NCBI GenBank assembly: GCA_964462865.1
Contig: CAYWZO010000042.1
Location: forward strand, 1 to 15,513
Length of the DNA: 15,513 bases
Source of the DNA: Fen-1077 sp964462865
GTDB lineage: Bacteria > Chloroflexota > Dehalococcoidia > Dehalococcoidales > RBG-16-60-22
Direction of reading: 5' to 3'
Shown: positions 1 through 6,070 of the stretch, piece by piece
Layout of the letters: the number at the start of each line of letters is the position of its first letter
How positions within the stretch are numbered: the first letter of the stretch is position 1
The notes under the pieces: generated by a model
Told to the model about the DNA's origin: nothing
The model's input: only the letters and a program-made list of their open reading frames with translations
Databases searched by the model: none
Made by a program: the position numbers and the translations under genes

Positions 1-52
1 AATCCCGTATGCGCTACCATACACCACTTTTGCAAACCCGTCCTGCTCCCAC

Positions 53-81
53 TGGTCACGGACTCTCTTTTAGTCTAAAAT
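53..81 (+). promoter_or_regulatory. Possible promoter of the aldo/keto reductase gene
   Basis: A TGGTCA hexamer (53-58) and a TAAAAT hexamer (76-81) are 17 bp apart, about 30 bp before the first gene. The -10 is a good match, the -35 only partial. It is seen in sequence only, and readthrough from a gene left of the window is equally possible. Confidence 0.3.
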
Positions 82-109
82 AAGCTTGATATCCTGATGG
101 AGGTGCGCC

Positions 110-976
110 GTGGAAAAGCGCAGGCTGGGCCGGACCGGCCAGATGAGCAGTATCCTCACCTTTGGCGGTTTCGCCATCGGCTGGGTGAACCAGAAAGAGG
201 CGGATGCCGCCATCGAGATGGCCCTTAAGGCCGGCATTAACCATGTCGACGTTTCGCCCATTTACGGCGGGGCGGAGTCACGCCTGGGTTCCTGGTTCCA
301 GAGGCACGGTAACGACTTTTTCCTGGGCTGTAAAACGGAGGCCAGGACGAAAACCGAGGCCTGGGAAAGTCTAAAGCGCTCGCTGGAGACGCTGCACATC
401 GACCATTGCGACCTCTTTCAATTCCACGGGGTAAAAAATAACAGCGAGCTAAACACCATCCTCGGGCCGGGAGGCGCGCTGGAGGCCTTCCTCGAAGCTA
501 AAGCGCAGGGGCTGTTACGCTTTATCGGCATTACCGGGCATTTTCCTCCCCTCTTTAACGAAGCCCTAAAGCGATTCGACTTCGATACGGTGATGTTCCC
601 GCTCAACCGGGTTCACGCCGCGCATTTCAACAAGCGGAACGACTGGCGCGCCCTGCTCAAGACCGCCCGTAAAAAGGACGTGGGCGTTTTCGCCATCAAG
701 TTCGTGGCCAAACGCGTCTGGGAGGACGGCGATGAGGCCCCTCACAAATACAACACCTGGTACGAACCCTTTGATGAAGCTGAAGAAATCGAAAAGAGCT
801 TGCGGTACACATCAAGCCAGGACATTACCAGTGTTGCCCTGCCGGGCGAACTGAAGCTCTGGCCGATGGTCATCGCTGCCGCCCAGCGGTTCCGGCCCAT
901 GACGCCAAAGGAGCAGCGGCAGGTTATCTCGGAGGTCGCTCAATACGAGCCCCTGTTTGCCCCGTGGATGGAATGA
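110..976 (+). CDS. Aldo/keto reductase family oxidoreductase
   Basis: Predicted cytoplasmic NAD(P)H-dependent oxidoreductase of the aldo/keto reductase (AKR) TIM-barrel superfamily, 288 aa; physiological substrate unknown. The N-terminus (EKRRLGRTG) is the usual AKR first strand. The catalytic tetrad can be placed at Asp47 (in VDVSPIYGG), Tyr52, Lys75 (in LGCKTE) and His106 (in FQFHGV). The segment GLLRFIGITGH (134-144) is the typical next strand. I see no ferredoxin-like Cys cluster at the C-terminus, unlike some electron-bifurcation-linked relatives. The start is GTG at 110, chosen because a GGAGGTG ribosome binding site sits a few bases upstream and the family N-terminus follows directly. 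No same-strand partner is close downstream, so it is probably a single-gene unit. The family call is firm; substrate and cofactor preference cannot be read from sequence. Confidence 0.9.
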   Translation: MEKRRLGRTGQMSSILTFGGFAIGWVNQKEADAAIEMALKAGINHVDVSPIYGGAESRLGSWFQRHGNDFFLGCKTEARTKTEAWESLKRSLETLHIDHCDLFQFHGVKNNSELNTILGPGGALEAFLEAKAQGLLRFIGITGHFPPLFNEALKRFDFDTVMFPLNRVHAAHFNKRNDWRALLKTARKKDVGVFAIKFVAKRVWEDGDEAPHKYNTWYEPFDEAEEIEKSLRYTSSQDITSVALPGELKLWPMVIAAAQRFRPMTPKEQRQVISEVAQYEPLFAPWME

Positions 977-1010
977 CACGGTTAGCAGAAACACGGTATA
1001 AATAAAACTA

Positions 1011-1208
1011 TCAGCCCACCGTTGCTATCTTGATTTCTTCAGCGTGCGGCGGCGGGGTGCGGGATTGGCGCGCTTCAGCAAGGGCCAGAGCCCCACCGAC
1101 AACTTTTTCTTCCAGGACCGCTTTGAACCTGTCTTTATTCGGACAGAAGCTGCCCTGCCGGTAAATTGACCGAAGTTGTATAATATCAAATAAGGATAAG
1201 GATTGACA
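1011..1208 (-). pseudogene. Possible 3' remnant of a lost gene (no start codon)
   Basis: Between the first two + strand genes about 316 bp lack an obvious gene. On the minus strand one frame stays open for 65 codons, from just after a TAA at 1209-1211 to a TGA at 1011-1013. It has protein-like composition: a helical-looking stretch FKAVLEEKVVGGALALAEAR, then a Pro-rich bend and a charged tail ending KIATVG. There is no ATG, and no GTG or TTG except a GTG two codons before the stop, and no ribosome binding site. It could only be the C-terminal end of a decayed gene, or chance. I do not recognise the family. The rest of the gap holds only promoter-like AT-rich sequence at 1179-1232. Confidence 0.22.
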
Positions 1209-1232
1209 TTAACAATAAATTGCGCTAATTAT
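1203..1232 (+). promoter_or_regulatory. Candidate promoter of the DUF5752-type gene
   Basis: A perfect TTGACA (1203-1208) is followed after 18 bp by AATTAT (1227-1232), a 4/6 match to the -10 consensus. It would give a leader of about 50 nt before the ATG at 1293. A separate TATAAT at 1179-1184 has no acceptable -35 at the right distance. Confidence 0.4.
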
Positions 1233-1292
1233 TAAGCATCAGGCATATACGGCTGGCCAGGTAAAGGAACGCTGCCCGAGGAGGTGGTCACC

Positions 1293-1604
1293 ATGGTCGC
1301 TATCACAAAACCGGTTGCCAAAGCAAGATTGGGCAATGTGCCCGAGGAAAAGCGGTTCTGGGTCGCTGACGGGAGATACTTAAGCAACCTAGAGGAACTC
1401 AAAACCGCCCTGGACGGGATGGCAGATGAGGTCTTCCGCACGCACTCCAACGAGAACAAGTCCGATTTTTCCGTTTGGGTGGCGGAGGTCATCGGCGATG
1501 CCAAGCTCGCCAATGACCTCAAAAAGAGCGCCACGCGCCAAGCGGCATCGAAATGCGTCGCCGACAGAATCAAATTCCTGAAGTCAAAGGCGGGCGCCGC
1601 TTAA
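1293..1604 (+). CDS. Small DUF5752-family-like protein
   Basis: A 103-aa soluble protein of unknown function. The layout recalls the DUF5752 family: an opening FWVADGRYLSNLEELKTAL segment (about 22-40), then a D(E)xFxxH motif (EVFRTHSNENKSDFSVWV) and a helical end with VIGDAKLANDLKK. Such domains occur alone or beside carbohydrate-related enzymes, and no biochemical role is known to me. The basic C-terminal helix (KCVADRIKFLKSK) is rich in Lys. Start: an in-frame GTG at 1284 lies inside the ribosome binding site, so the ATG at 1293, 7 nt after AGGAGGT, is preferred. It is a single gene with its own candidate promoter and is convergent with the HDAC-fusion gene. The family call rests on remembered motif resemblance and should be treated as tentative. 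Confidence 0.7.
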   Translation: MVAITKPVAKARLGNVPEEKRFWVADGRYLSNLEELKTALDGMADEVFRTHSNENKSDFSVWVAEVIGDAKLANDLKKSATRQAASKCVADRIKFLKSKAGAA

Positions 1605-1673
1605 AGCACCCTTTGCCACCAGAGTTTATCACCCACAACTCCAAAGCCTGCCGGGAGGCCGTTGCCCCCACGC

Positions 1674-3413
1674 TCACCGCTGGTAGGTGGCCGACCATAA
1701 TCCGGTCAGAAAACTGCGGGCATTGATGCCCAGCACTCTGGTGTCGTAGCCGCCCTCCTGGACAACCAGCGTCGGGATGTAGAGCGCGCCAATCATCTTC
1801 CCCACTGCCTCGAAGTCAGTGGCTTCGAGGGACCAGCTGCCGGTGGGGTCTTCCTTGGCGGTATCCAGTCCCAAGCAGACCACGAGAAACCCGGGGCCGA
1901 ACCGGGTAACCCTTTTCAAAGCGTTGCGGAGGGCTTTACGGTACGTCTCGCTATCGATATTTTCCGGCAGCGGCAGGTTGACGTTAAAGCCCTTCCCCTC
2001 ACCGCTCCCCCTCTCACCGATAAAACCACTGAAATAGGGGTAAGTGAAACGGGGATGCCCGTGAATGGAGATGGTCAGCACGTCGGACCGCTTGTAGAAT
2101 ATTTCCTGCTGCCCGTTGCCGTGATGATAGTCGATATCCAGAATGGCCACTTTACGATAGGTGCTAAGGAGATGGGCCGCGGCCGCGGCCGAATTGAAAT
2201 AGCAGAAACCGCCGTAGGTGGCCGATTCGGCGTGGTGACCGGGCGGACGCACCAGGGCATAGGCCAGTCGATAGCCTTCGAGGAGATGCTTGGCACCGGT
2301 CAGGGCGCAGTCCACCGCCCGCTTGGCGGCCAGGTAGGCATTGCCGTTGAGCGGCGTAAAGGTATCAATGCAGTAATACCCGGCACGCAAAGCCAGGTCT
2401 TTGGGCGGCCGCGTCCGGTTGCGCACCGGGAAGACGTACGGATAGACCGATGTCCCGGCATCCATGTCGGTACAGACACGGTAGAGATAATCGACGTAGC
2501 CGCTATCGTGGACTGCCCGGATGTGTTTCTCCGAGAAATGGCGTACCGGTATTTTTTGAAACAGGTCGGTCTTATCCAGCTCTTCCAGGATAGCATCTAT
2601 TCTTACCGGGGATTCCACGTAGCCACGCTCTTCCACGTGATGTATCAGATGCCGGTCATTAATCACCAGCCGGATACGCCGGTCGGAACGCGTGACGCGT
2701 TTGACGGGGATGGGGGGCTTTTTAACGTAGCGCGGTTCGCGCAGGCGCACCGGGTCGTCCTGGAAAGACTCGACCACCATTGCCACGTACTCCGGGGGGC
2801 AGACGCCCTTGTATTTCCTTTCCAGAATGGCCCGGACAATCTCCCGGGCGGCATCGCGGGGAAGGACGGTGCCCTGGCCCAGGTCATCGAAGACCAGGTA
2901 CGGCGGGTTATCGCCCCCGGGGGCTACCGGCGTCTCATAGGCGGTATTGATGACGGGCCGCGCCCCGTATCGCTCATAGAAGCGTAACCGCGCCGCATTC
3001 TGCTTCCTAATCACCGGGTCGCGGCTTAAAGCAGGGGTATCCGGGAGACATTCGAAGAAAAGTCCGATGGCCTCCAGGTCGAAGGCTTCCTCGCGTACCC
3101 TTTCATAGAGCGCCCCGCCGATGCCGCCGCCTGTCCTCCCCGGACTGGCGGAAATATAGTCGAGGTAGCAGAATTTCAGGGCCGGTTCGTGCATGAGCAG
3201 GGCAAAACCGTCGATGTGGCCTTTCAGCCCCTCGGCCACGAAAAGGATGGAGCGGAAACGGTACTTCATGGGGTTGCGGAGCTGATCCGGTAGTTTTTTA
3301 ATATCTTTATCAGGGACACGCGGGAACTGGGCGTGCAGGATGGACTGCACCATCGCGATGGCGTCCTGGTTGGCCGGGGTAACGTCGTCATAAACTCTGC
3401 GTATGCGGAACAT
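1674..3413 (-). CDS. GNAT acetyltransferase - histone deacetylase-like (acetylpolyamine amidohydrolase) fusion
   Basis: A 579-aa two-domain protein. Residues about 1-175 look like a GNAT N-acetyltransferase, with an acetyl-CoA-binding motif A near SPGRTGGGIGGALYERV (90-106) and a downstream RLRFYERYGARPV strand (142-154). Residues about 245-579 are a zinc-dependent deacetylase of the HDAC/AcuC/acetylpolyamine amidohydrolase superfamily. Visible there are the His dyad His393-His394 (RPPGHHAE), zinc ligands Asp428 and His430 (DIDYHHGNG) and Asp517 (GLDTAKEDPTG), and transition-state Tyr556 (QEGGYD). The EGGYD form is the one I associate with the polyamine/small-amine deacetylase branch. All catalytic residues are present, so both halves may be active. 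It is the last gene of the minus-strand cluster; ATG at 3413 follows GAGGGAG at about 9 nt. It carries an acetylase and a deacetylase in one chain, which suggests control of, or protection by, an acetyl group on an amine. The substrate is inferred, not shown. Confidence 0.9.
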   Translation of the reverse strand: MFRIRRVYDDVTPANQDAIAMVQSILHAQFPRVPDKDIKKLPDQLRNPMKYRFRSILFVAEGLKGHIDGFALLMHEPALKFCYLDYISASPGRTGGGIGGALYERVREEAFDLEAIGLFFECLPDTPALSRDPVIRKQNAARLRFYERYGARPVINTAYETPVAPGGDNPPYLVFDDLGQGTVLPRDAAREIVRAILERKYKGVCPPEYVAMVVESFQDDPVRLREPRYVKKPPIPVKRVTRSDRRIRLVINDRHLIHHVEERGYVESPVRIDAILEELDKTDLFQKIPVRHFSEKHIRAVHDSGYVDYLYRVCTDMDAGTSVYPYVFPVRNRTRPPKDLALRAGYYCIDTFTPLNGNAYLAAKRAVDCALTGAKHLLEGYRLAYALVRPPGHHAESATYGGFCYFNSAAAAAHLLSTYRKVAILDIDYHHGNGQQEIFYKRSDVLTISIHGHPRFTYPYFSGFIGERGSGEGKGFNVNLPLPENIDSETYRKALRNALKRVTRFGPGFLVVCLGLDTAKEDPTGSWSLEATDFEAVGKMIGALYIPTLVVQEGGYDTRVLGINARSFLTGLWSATYQR

Positions 3414-3414
3414 A

Positions 3415-3573
3415 TTAAATAACTCCCTCTAACTGCCGGCGGCGTTGATTACGCTGCTGCCTCCGGTCCAATCCCTGGCCGGCGGAAATAAGAAACGGCA
3501 GGTTGCCGAAGGCGTCAATAACGATGAACAGGGGAACAAAAGTCAGTACGAAATCATGTAGAAACTCAGCCAT
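3415..3573 (-). pseudogene. Truncated MarC-family membrane protein N-terminus
   Basis: A 52-codon frame starting ATG at 3573 reads like the beginning of a MarC/UPF0056 integral membrane protein: a first membrane helix (FVLTFVPLFIVIDAFGNLPF, about residues 8-27) followed by the ISAGQGLDRRQQR loop. The family is normally about 200 aa with six membrane helices. Here the frame ends in a basic tail and a TAA that lies immediately before the ATG of the GNAT-HDAC gene, and no other MarC piece is present. The last codons also form the ribosome binding site of the downstream gene. The best reading is a decayed fragment left by a deletion or insertion. A functional one-helix peptide cannot be excluded. 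Confidence 0.55.
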
Positions 3574-3579
3574 GATAAT

Positions 3580-3608
3580 ATTATAGGCCAATCGCAGGCG
3601 GGTCTCAA
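3580..3608 (-). promoter_or_regulatory. Internal sigma70-type promoter before the marC fragment and HDAC fusion
   Basis: On the minus strand TTGAGA (3603-3608) and a perfect TATAAT (3580-3585) are exactly 17 bp apart. Transcription would begin near the ATG of the marC fragment. The promoter overlaps the stop codon of the preceding GNAT gene, so the GNAT-HDAC gene could be transcribed independently of the kamA cluster. Confidence 0.55.
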
Positions 3609-4084
3609 TCCAGCCGCTTCTGCATGACGAGCAAATCGTCACCGGGGGCATAGAAGTCCGGAACACGAGCGATAAGCTCATAGCCCTGGCCGAGGTAAAA
3701 GCGCCGCGTGTTCTCATAAACGGGAGAGGAAGAAGTCTCGACGAGTATCATACGGCCCTGCGCCTGGCGGATGGCATCTTCGGCTTTTTTAGTGAGGACA
3801 CCACCGATACCCTGGCCGCGCCTGTCCCCGGCGACGGCAACCCAGTAGATGTCCCAGGTGCCGACCGTACACGGCGTCTGGCCGTAGCAGATGTACCCGG
3901 CGAGTTGCCCTTCGGTATAAGCTGTCAGAGTATGATACCCGGAGCCGTCAGGGTCAGCCAGGTAGGCATCGATAACTTCCTCCGCTACTACCACCTCATG
4001 CGGTTTAAATTCGGGCGTATGTTGCAATATCTGCATCAGCGCCGGTTTGTCCGCGGCGGACATGGGGCGTATCCTGATGGCCAT
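3605..4084 (-). CDS. GNAT-family N-acetyltransferase
   Basis: A 159-aa single-domain GNAT acetyltransferase. The first strand IRIRPMSAAD is typical of the fold. The core strand DIYWVAVAGDRRGQGIGGVL (78-97) contains the acetyl-CoA pyrophosphate-binding R-x-x-G-Q-G-I-G-G loop. The C-terminal part has ETSSSPVYENTRRFYLGQGY (116-135) and the end PDFYAPGDDLLVMQKRL. Length fits the family. It is much shorter than, and does not resemble, the known beta-lysine acetyltransferase AblB. ATG at 4084 is preferred because the IRIRPM strand needs it and GGAG lies about 10 nt upstream. This start overlaps the end of the preceding ATP-grasp gene by 80 bp. The overlap and shared direction suggest translational coupling. 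The acceptor is predicted to be an amine of the pathway intermediate; this is inference from context. Confidence 0.85.
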   Translation of the reverse strand: MAIRIRPMSAADKPALMQILQHTPEFKPHEVVVAEEVIDAYLADPDGSGYHTLTAYTEGQLAGYICYGQTPCTVGTWDIYWVAVAGDRRGQGIGGVLTKKAEDAIRQAQGRMILVETSSSPVYENTRRFYLGQGYELIARVPDFYAPGDDLLVMQKRLD

Positions 4085-5084
4085 GCTTATTCTTCTCCAG
4101 TGCCAGGTTCACAATCCTGTCCACGAATTGCGTGTAGCTCATGCCGGCGGCTCCAGCCTGGCGGGCGGCTCCCGCGTCAGGCGAGATGTCCGGGTTAGGG
4201 TTGAGCTCGATGACGTTCAGTTTACCGGTCTCGTCCATGCGCATGTCCACGCGGGCGTACCCGGTGCAGCCGACCAGCCGGAAAGCCGCCAAAGCCGTAC
4301 CGGCGATGTATTCCCGCTCCGCGGGGCTGACTTCCGCCGGGCAAATTACCTTCGTCCCCCGGAAGTAAACGCTATCATCCTCCCACTTGGCGGCAAAGGT
4401 CAGAATCCGGGGCGTATCCGGAGGTAAATCATAGACGATTTCCGAGACGGGCAGGACGACGTGACGGGCATTACCCATAACCGTCGCATTGAATTCACGT
4501 CCGCCGATGAACTCCTCGATAAGGGCGCCGCCGCGATAGACCTCGCTAACAATACTCACCTGTTTCTTCAAAGTGGCAAAATCCGTTACCACGCTTTCGG
4601 CATTGATACCGTGGCTGGCGTCCTCACCGCGCGGCTTAACGATGCACGGATAGCCGAGCCGGAAAGTTGGCAGCGTCTCCGGATTAAGAAGCTGGAAATC
4701 CGGCGTGGCAATACCGGCGGACTGCAGGATAACCTTTACCTTAGCCTTGTCGAGGGCCAGCCGGAGCACATCAGCCTGACAGCCGGTACAGGGCAGTCCC
4801 AGCTCCGCCAGCACCTCCGGTACCAGCGCCTCTGTCTCCGGCTCGCCGCAGAATCCTTCGAAGAGATTAAAGACCACGTCAACCGCCAGACCGGCCAACT
4901 GTTTCCGGGTCTCCTCGAAAGGCGGCGACAGGGGTAGCATCACCACTTCGTTATCCAGCTCGAGCAACGACTTGCGGACTGCGGTTACGGCCTCAATGAC
5001 GCCCAGCACCGCTTTCTGTTCGCCGGTGCGGTCGTAGCGTGAGGGTTGGGGCTCATTATAGACAATAGCTACACGCCGACGCAT
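4005..5084 (-). CDS. D-Ala-D-Ala ligase-like ATP-grasp enzyme (second copy)
   Basis: A 359-aa ATP-grasp ligase, predicted to activate a carboxylate as acyl phosphate and join it to an amine. The N-terminal pre-ATP-grasp domain runs to about residue 105 with the NLFEGFCGEPETEALVP segment (73-89) found in D-Ala-D-Ala ligase relatives. ATP-binding elements: Lys150 in CIVKPRGEDASHGI, the EEF hinge (190-192) with GGREFNATVMG following, and metal ligands around Asp280 (ARVDMRMDE), Glu293 and Asn295 (VIELNPNPDIS). The last 27 residues (after LALEKNK) are polar, low in structure and overlap the next gene, so they are probably a frame overrun. Its start overlaps the stop of the first ATP-grasp gene by 16 bp. 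It is clearly divergent from that neighbour, so the two probably catalyse successive ligations. It is unlikely to be the cell-wall Ddl given the surrounding genes, but this cannot be excluded. Confidence 0.87.
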   Translation of the reverse strand: MRRRVAIVYNEPQPSRYDRTGEQKAVLGVIEAVTAVRKSLLELDNEVVMLPLSPPFEETRKQLAGLAVDVVFNLFEGFCGEPETEALVPEVLAELGLPCTGCQADVLRLALDKAKVKVILQSAGIATPDFQLLNPETLPTFRLGYPCIVKPRGEDASHGINAESVVTDFATLKKQVSIVSEVYRGGALIEEFIGGREFNATVMGNARHVVLPVSEIVYDLPPDTPRILTFAAKWEDDSVYFRGTKVICPAEVSPAEREYIAGTALAAFRLVGCTGYARVDMRMDETGKLNVIELNPNPDISPDAGAARQAGAAGMSYTQFVDRIVNLALEKNKHGHQDTPHVRRGQTGADADIATYARI

Positions 5085-6070
5085 TGCGGATACCTCTTGA
5101 GGGCGGCATCGAATACCGCCCGGATCAAGCTTTCATGGGTCCAGCCCAGCCTGGCGGCCATAATTACCAGGTCGCTGTAGGTACCCAGGCCGGGCAGGGG
5201 GTTGATTTCGATAAAATAAGGCGTTCCATCACGGCCGACCCGGAAGTCAATCCGGGCAAAGTCGCGGCAGCCCAGCGTCCTGAATACCTTGAGGCTTGCC
5301 TCTTCCACTCTATCGAGAACGTCCTGCCTTAATCGTGCCGGACATTCGTAGTCAACCAGATTGACATAGTCGCGCTTGACTTCCAGAGAATAGACGAAAG
5401 GTCCCTCTGGCTTTTTCGGTACCACGCGCATGATGCCCAGCACCCGTGCCGGGGTGTTGCCGATAATGCCTACCGTAACCTCATCGCCGTCAATGAACTG
5501 CTCGAGCATTACTGGCTGCCGGTAGTCCGCCAGAATCCGGCCCGCTTCTTCTTCCGCCCGGGAGGCATCATGCACCAGAGAAGTCAGGCGTATACCTTTA
5601 CTCGAACCCTCAAAGGCCGGCTTGATAATGGCAGGGAATGAGAAGTCTTCCCAGGAGACACTGTCCAGCTCCGACTCGTCGGCTATCCGTAGCCACGCCG
5701 GAGTGGGCACGCTTTCCGTCGCCACCAGTTTCTTGGTGATGGGTTTGTCCAGACATATCGCTAGCGTCTGGGGGTCGGAGCCGGTATAGGGTATCTCCAG
5801 CATCTCCAGCACGGCCGGCACCTGGGCCTCTCGGCTGCGGTGGTTGCCCTGTCCTTCGGCGATATTGAAGACGATGTCCACCTTCTCGCGGCGGATATTA
5901 TCGAGGAACTGGGTACCGCCACCGAGCCGGAAGACCTGGTGTCCGCCGGATTCGAGGGCGGCTGCGATGACGGCCACCGTTTCCGGTGAATCGTATTCTT
6001 CCAGCGCATCCTCGACGGCATGACGGCCGGACACGGGGGTTTTAAGATCGAACGATAACCCGATTCGCAT
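5069..6070 (-). CDS. D-Ala-D-Ala ligase-like ATP-grasp enzyme (first copy)
   Basis: A 333-aa ATP-grasp ligase. Domains: N-terminal domain to about 105 with NIAEGQGNHRSREAQVPAVL (69-88) and the IPYTGSD loop; ATP-grasp domain thereafter. Visible elements are Lys150 (AIIKPAFEGSSKGI) with the small glycine-rich loop, the adenine hinge MLEQFIDGDEVTVGI (188-202), and the metal-binding set Asp275 (ARIDFRV), Glu288 and Asn290 (FIEINPLPGLG). These are the residues needed for ATP and Mg binding in D-Ala-D-Ala ligase homologues. ATG at 6070 overlaps the kamA stop by 29 bp, implying coupling. Substrates are unknown; next to a lysine-aminomutase-type enzyme, a beta-amino acid is the natural suspect. It could instead be a peptidoglycan dipeptide ligase, but two unlike copies in a row beside acetylation genes argue against this. 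Confidence 0.88.
   Translation of the reverse strand: MRIGLSFDLKTPVSGRHAVEDALEEYDSPETVAVIAAALESGGHQVFRLGGGTQFLDNIRREKVDIVFNIAEGQGNHRSREAQVPAVLEMLEIPYTGSDPQTLAICLDKPITKKLVATESVPTPAWLRIADESELDSVSWEDFSFPAIIKPAFEGSSKGIRLTSLVHDASRAEEEAGRILADYRQPVMLEQFIDGDEVTVGIIGNTPARVLGIMRVVPKKPEGPFVYSLEVKRDYVNLVDYECPARLRQDVLDRVEEASLKVFRTLGCRDFARIDFRVGRDGTPYFIEINPLPGLGTYSDLVIMAARLGWTHESLIRAVFDAALKRYPQCVGV

Noticed and set aside
2055..2987. 310-aa open frame on the + strand
   Set aside because: It lies antisense within the GNAT-HDAC gene, has no recognisable domain and follows the codon shadow of that gene.
3574..3717. Upstream extension of the marC fragment to a 100-aa frame
   Set aside because: The extra part overlaps the GNAT gene and does not resemble MarC; the family-like start is the ATG at 3573.
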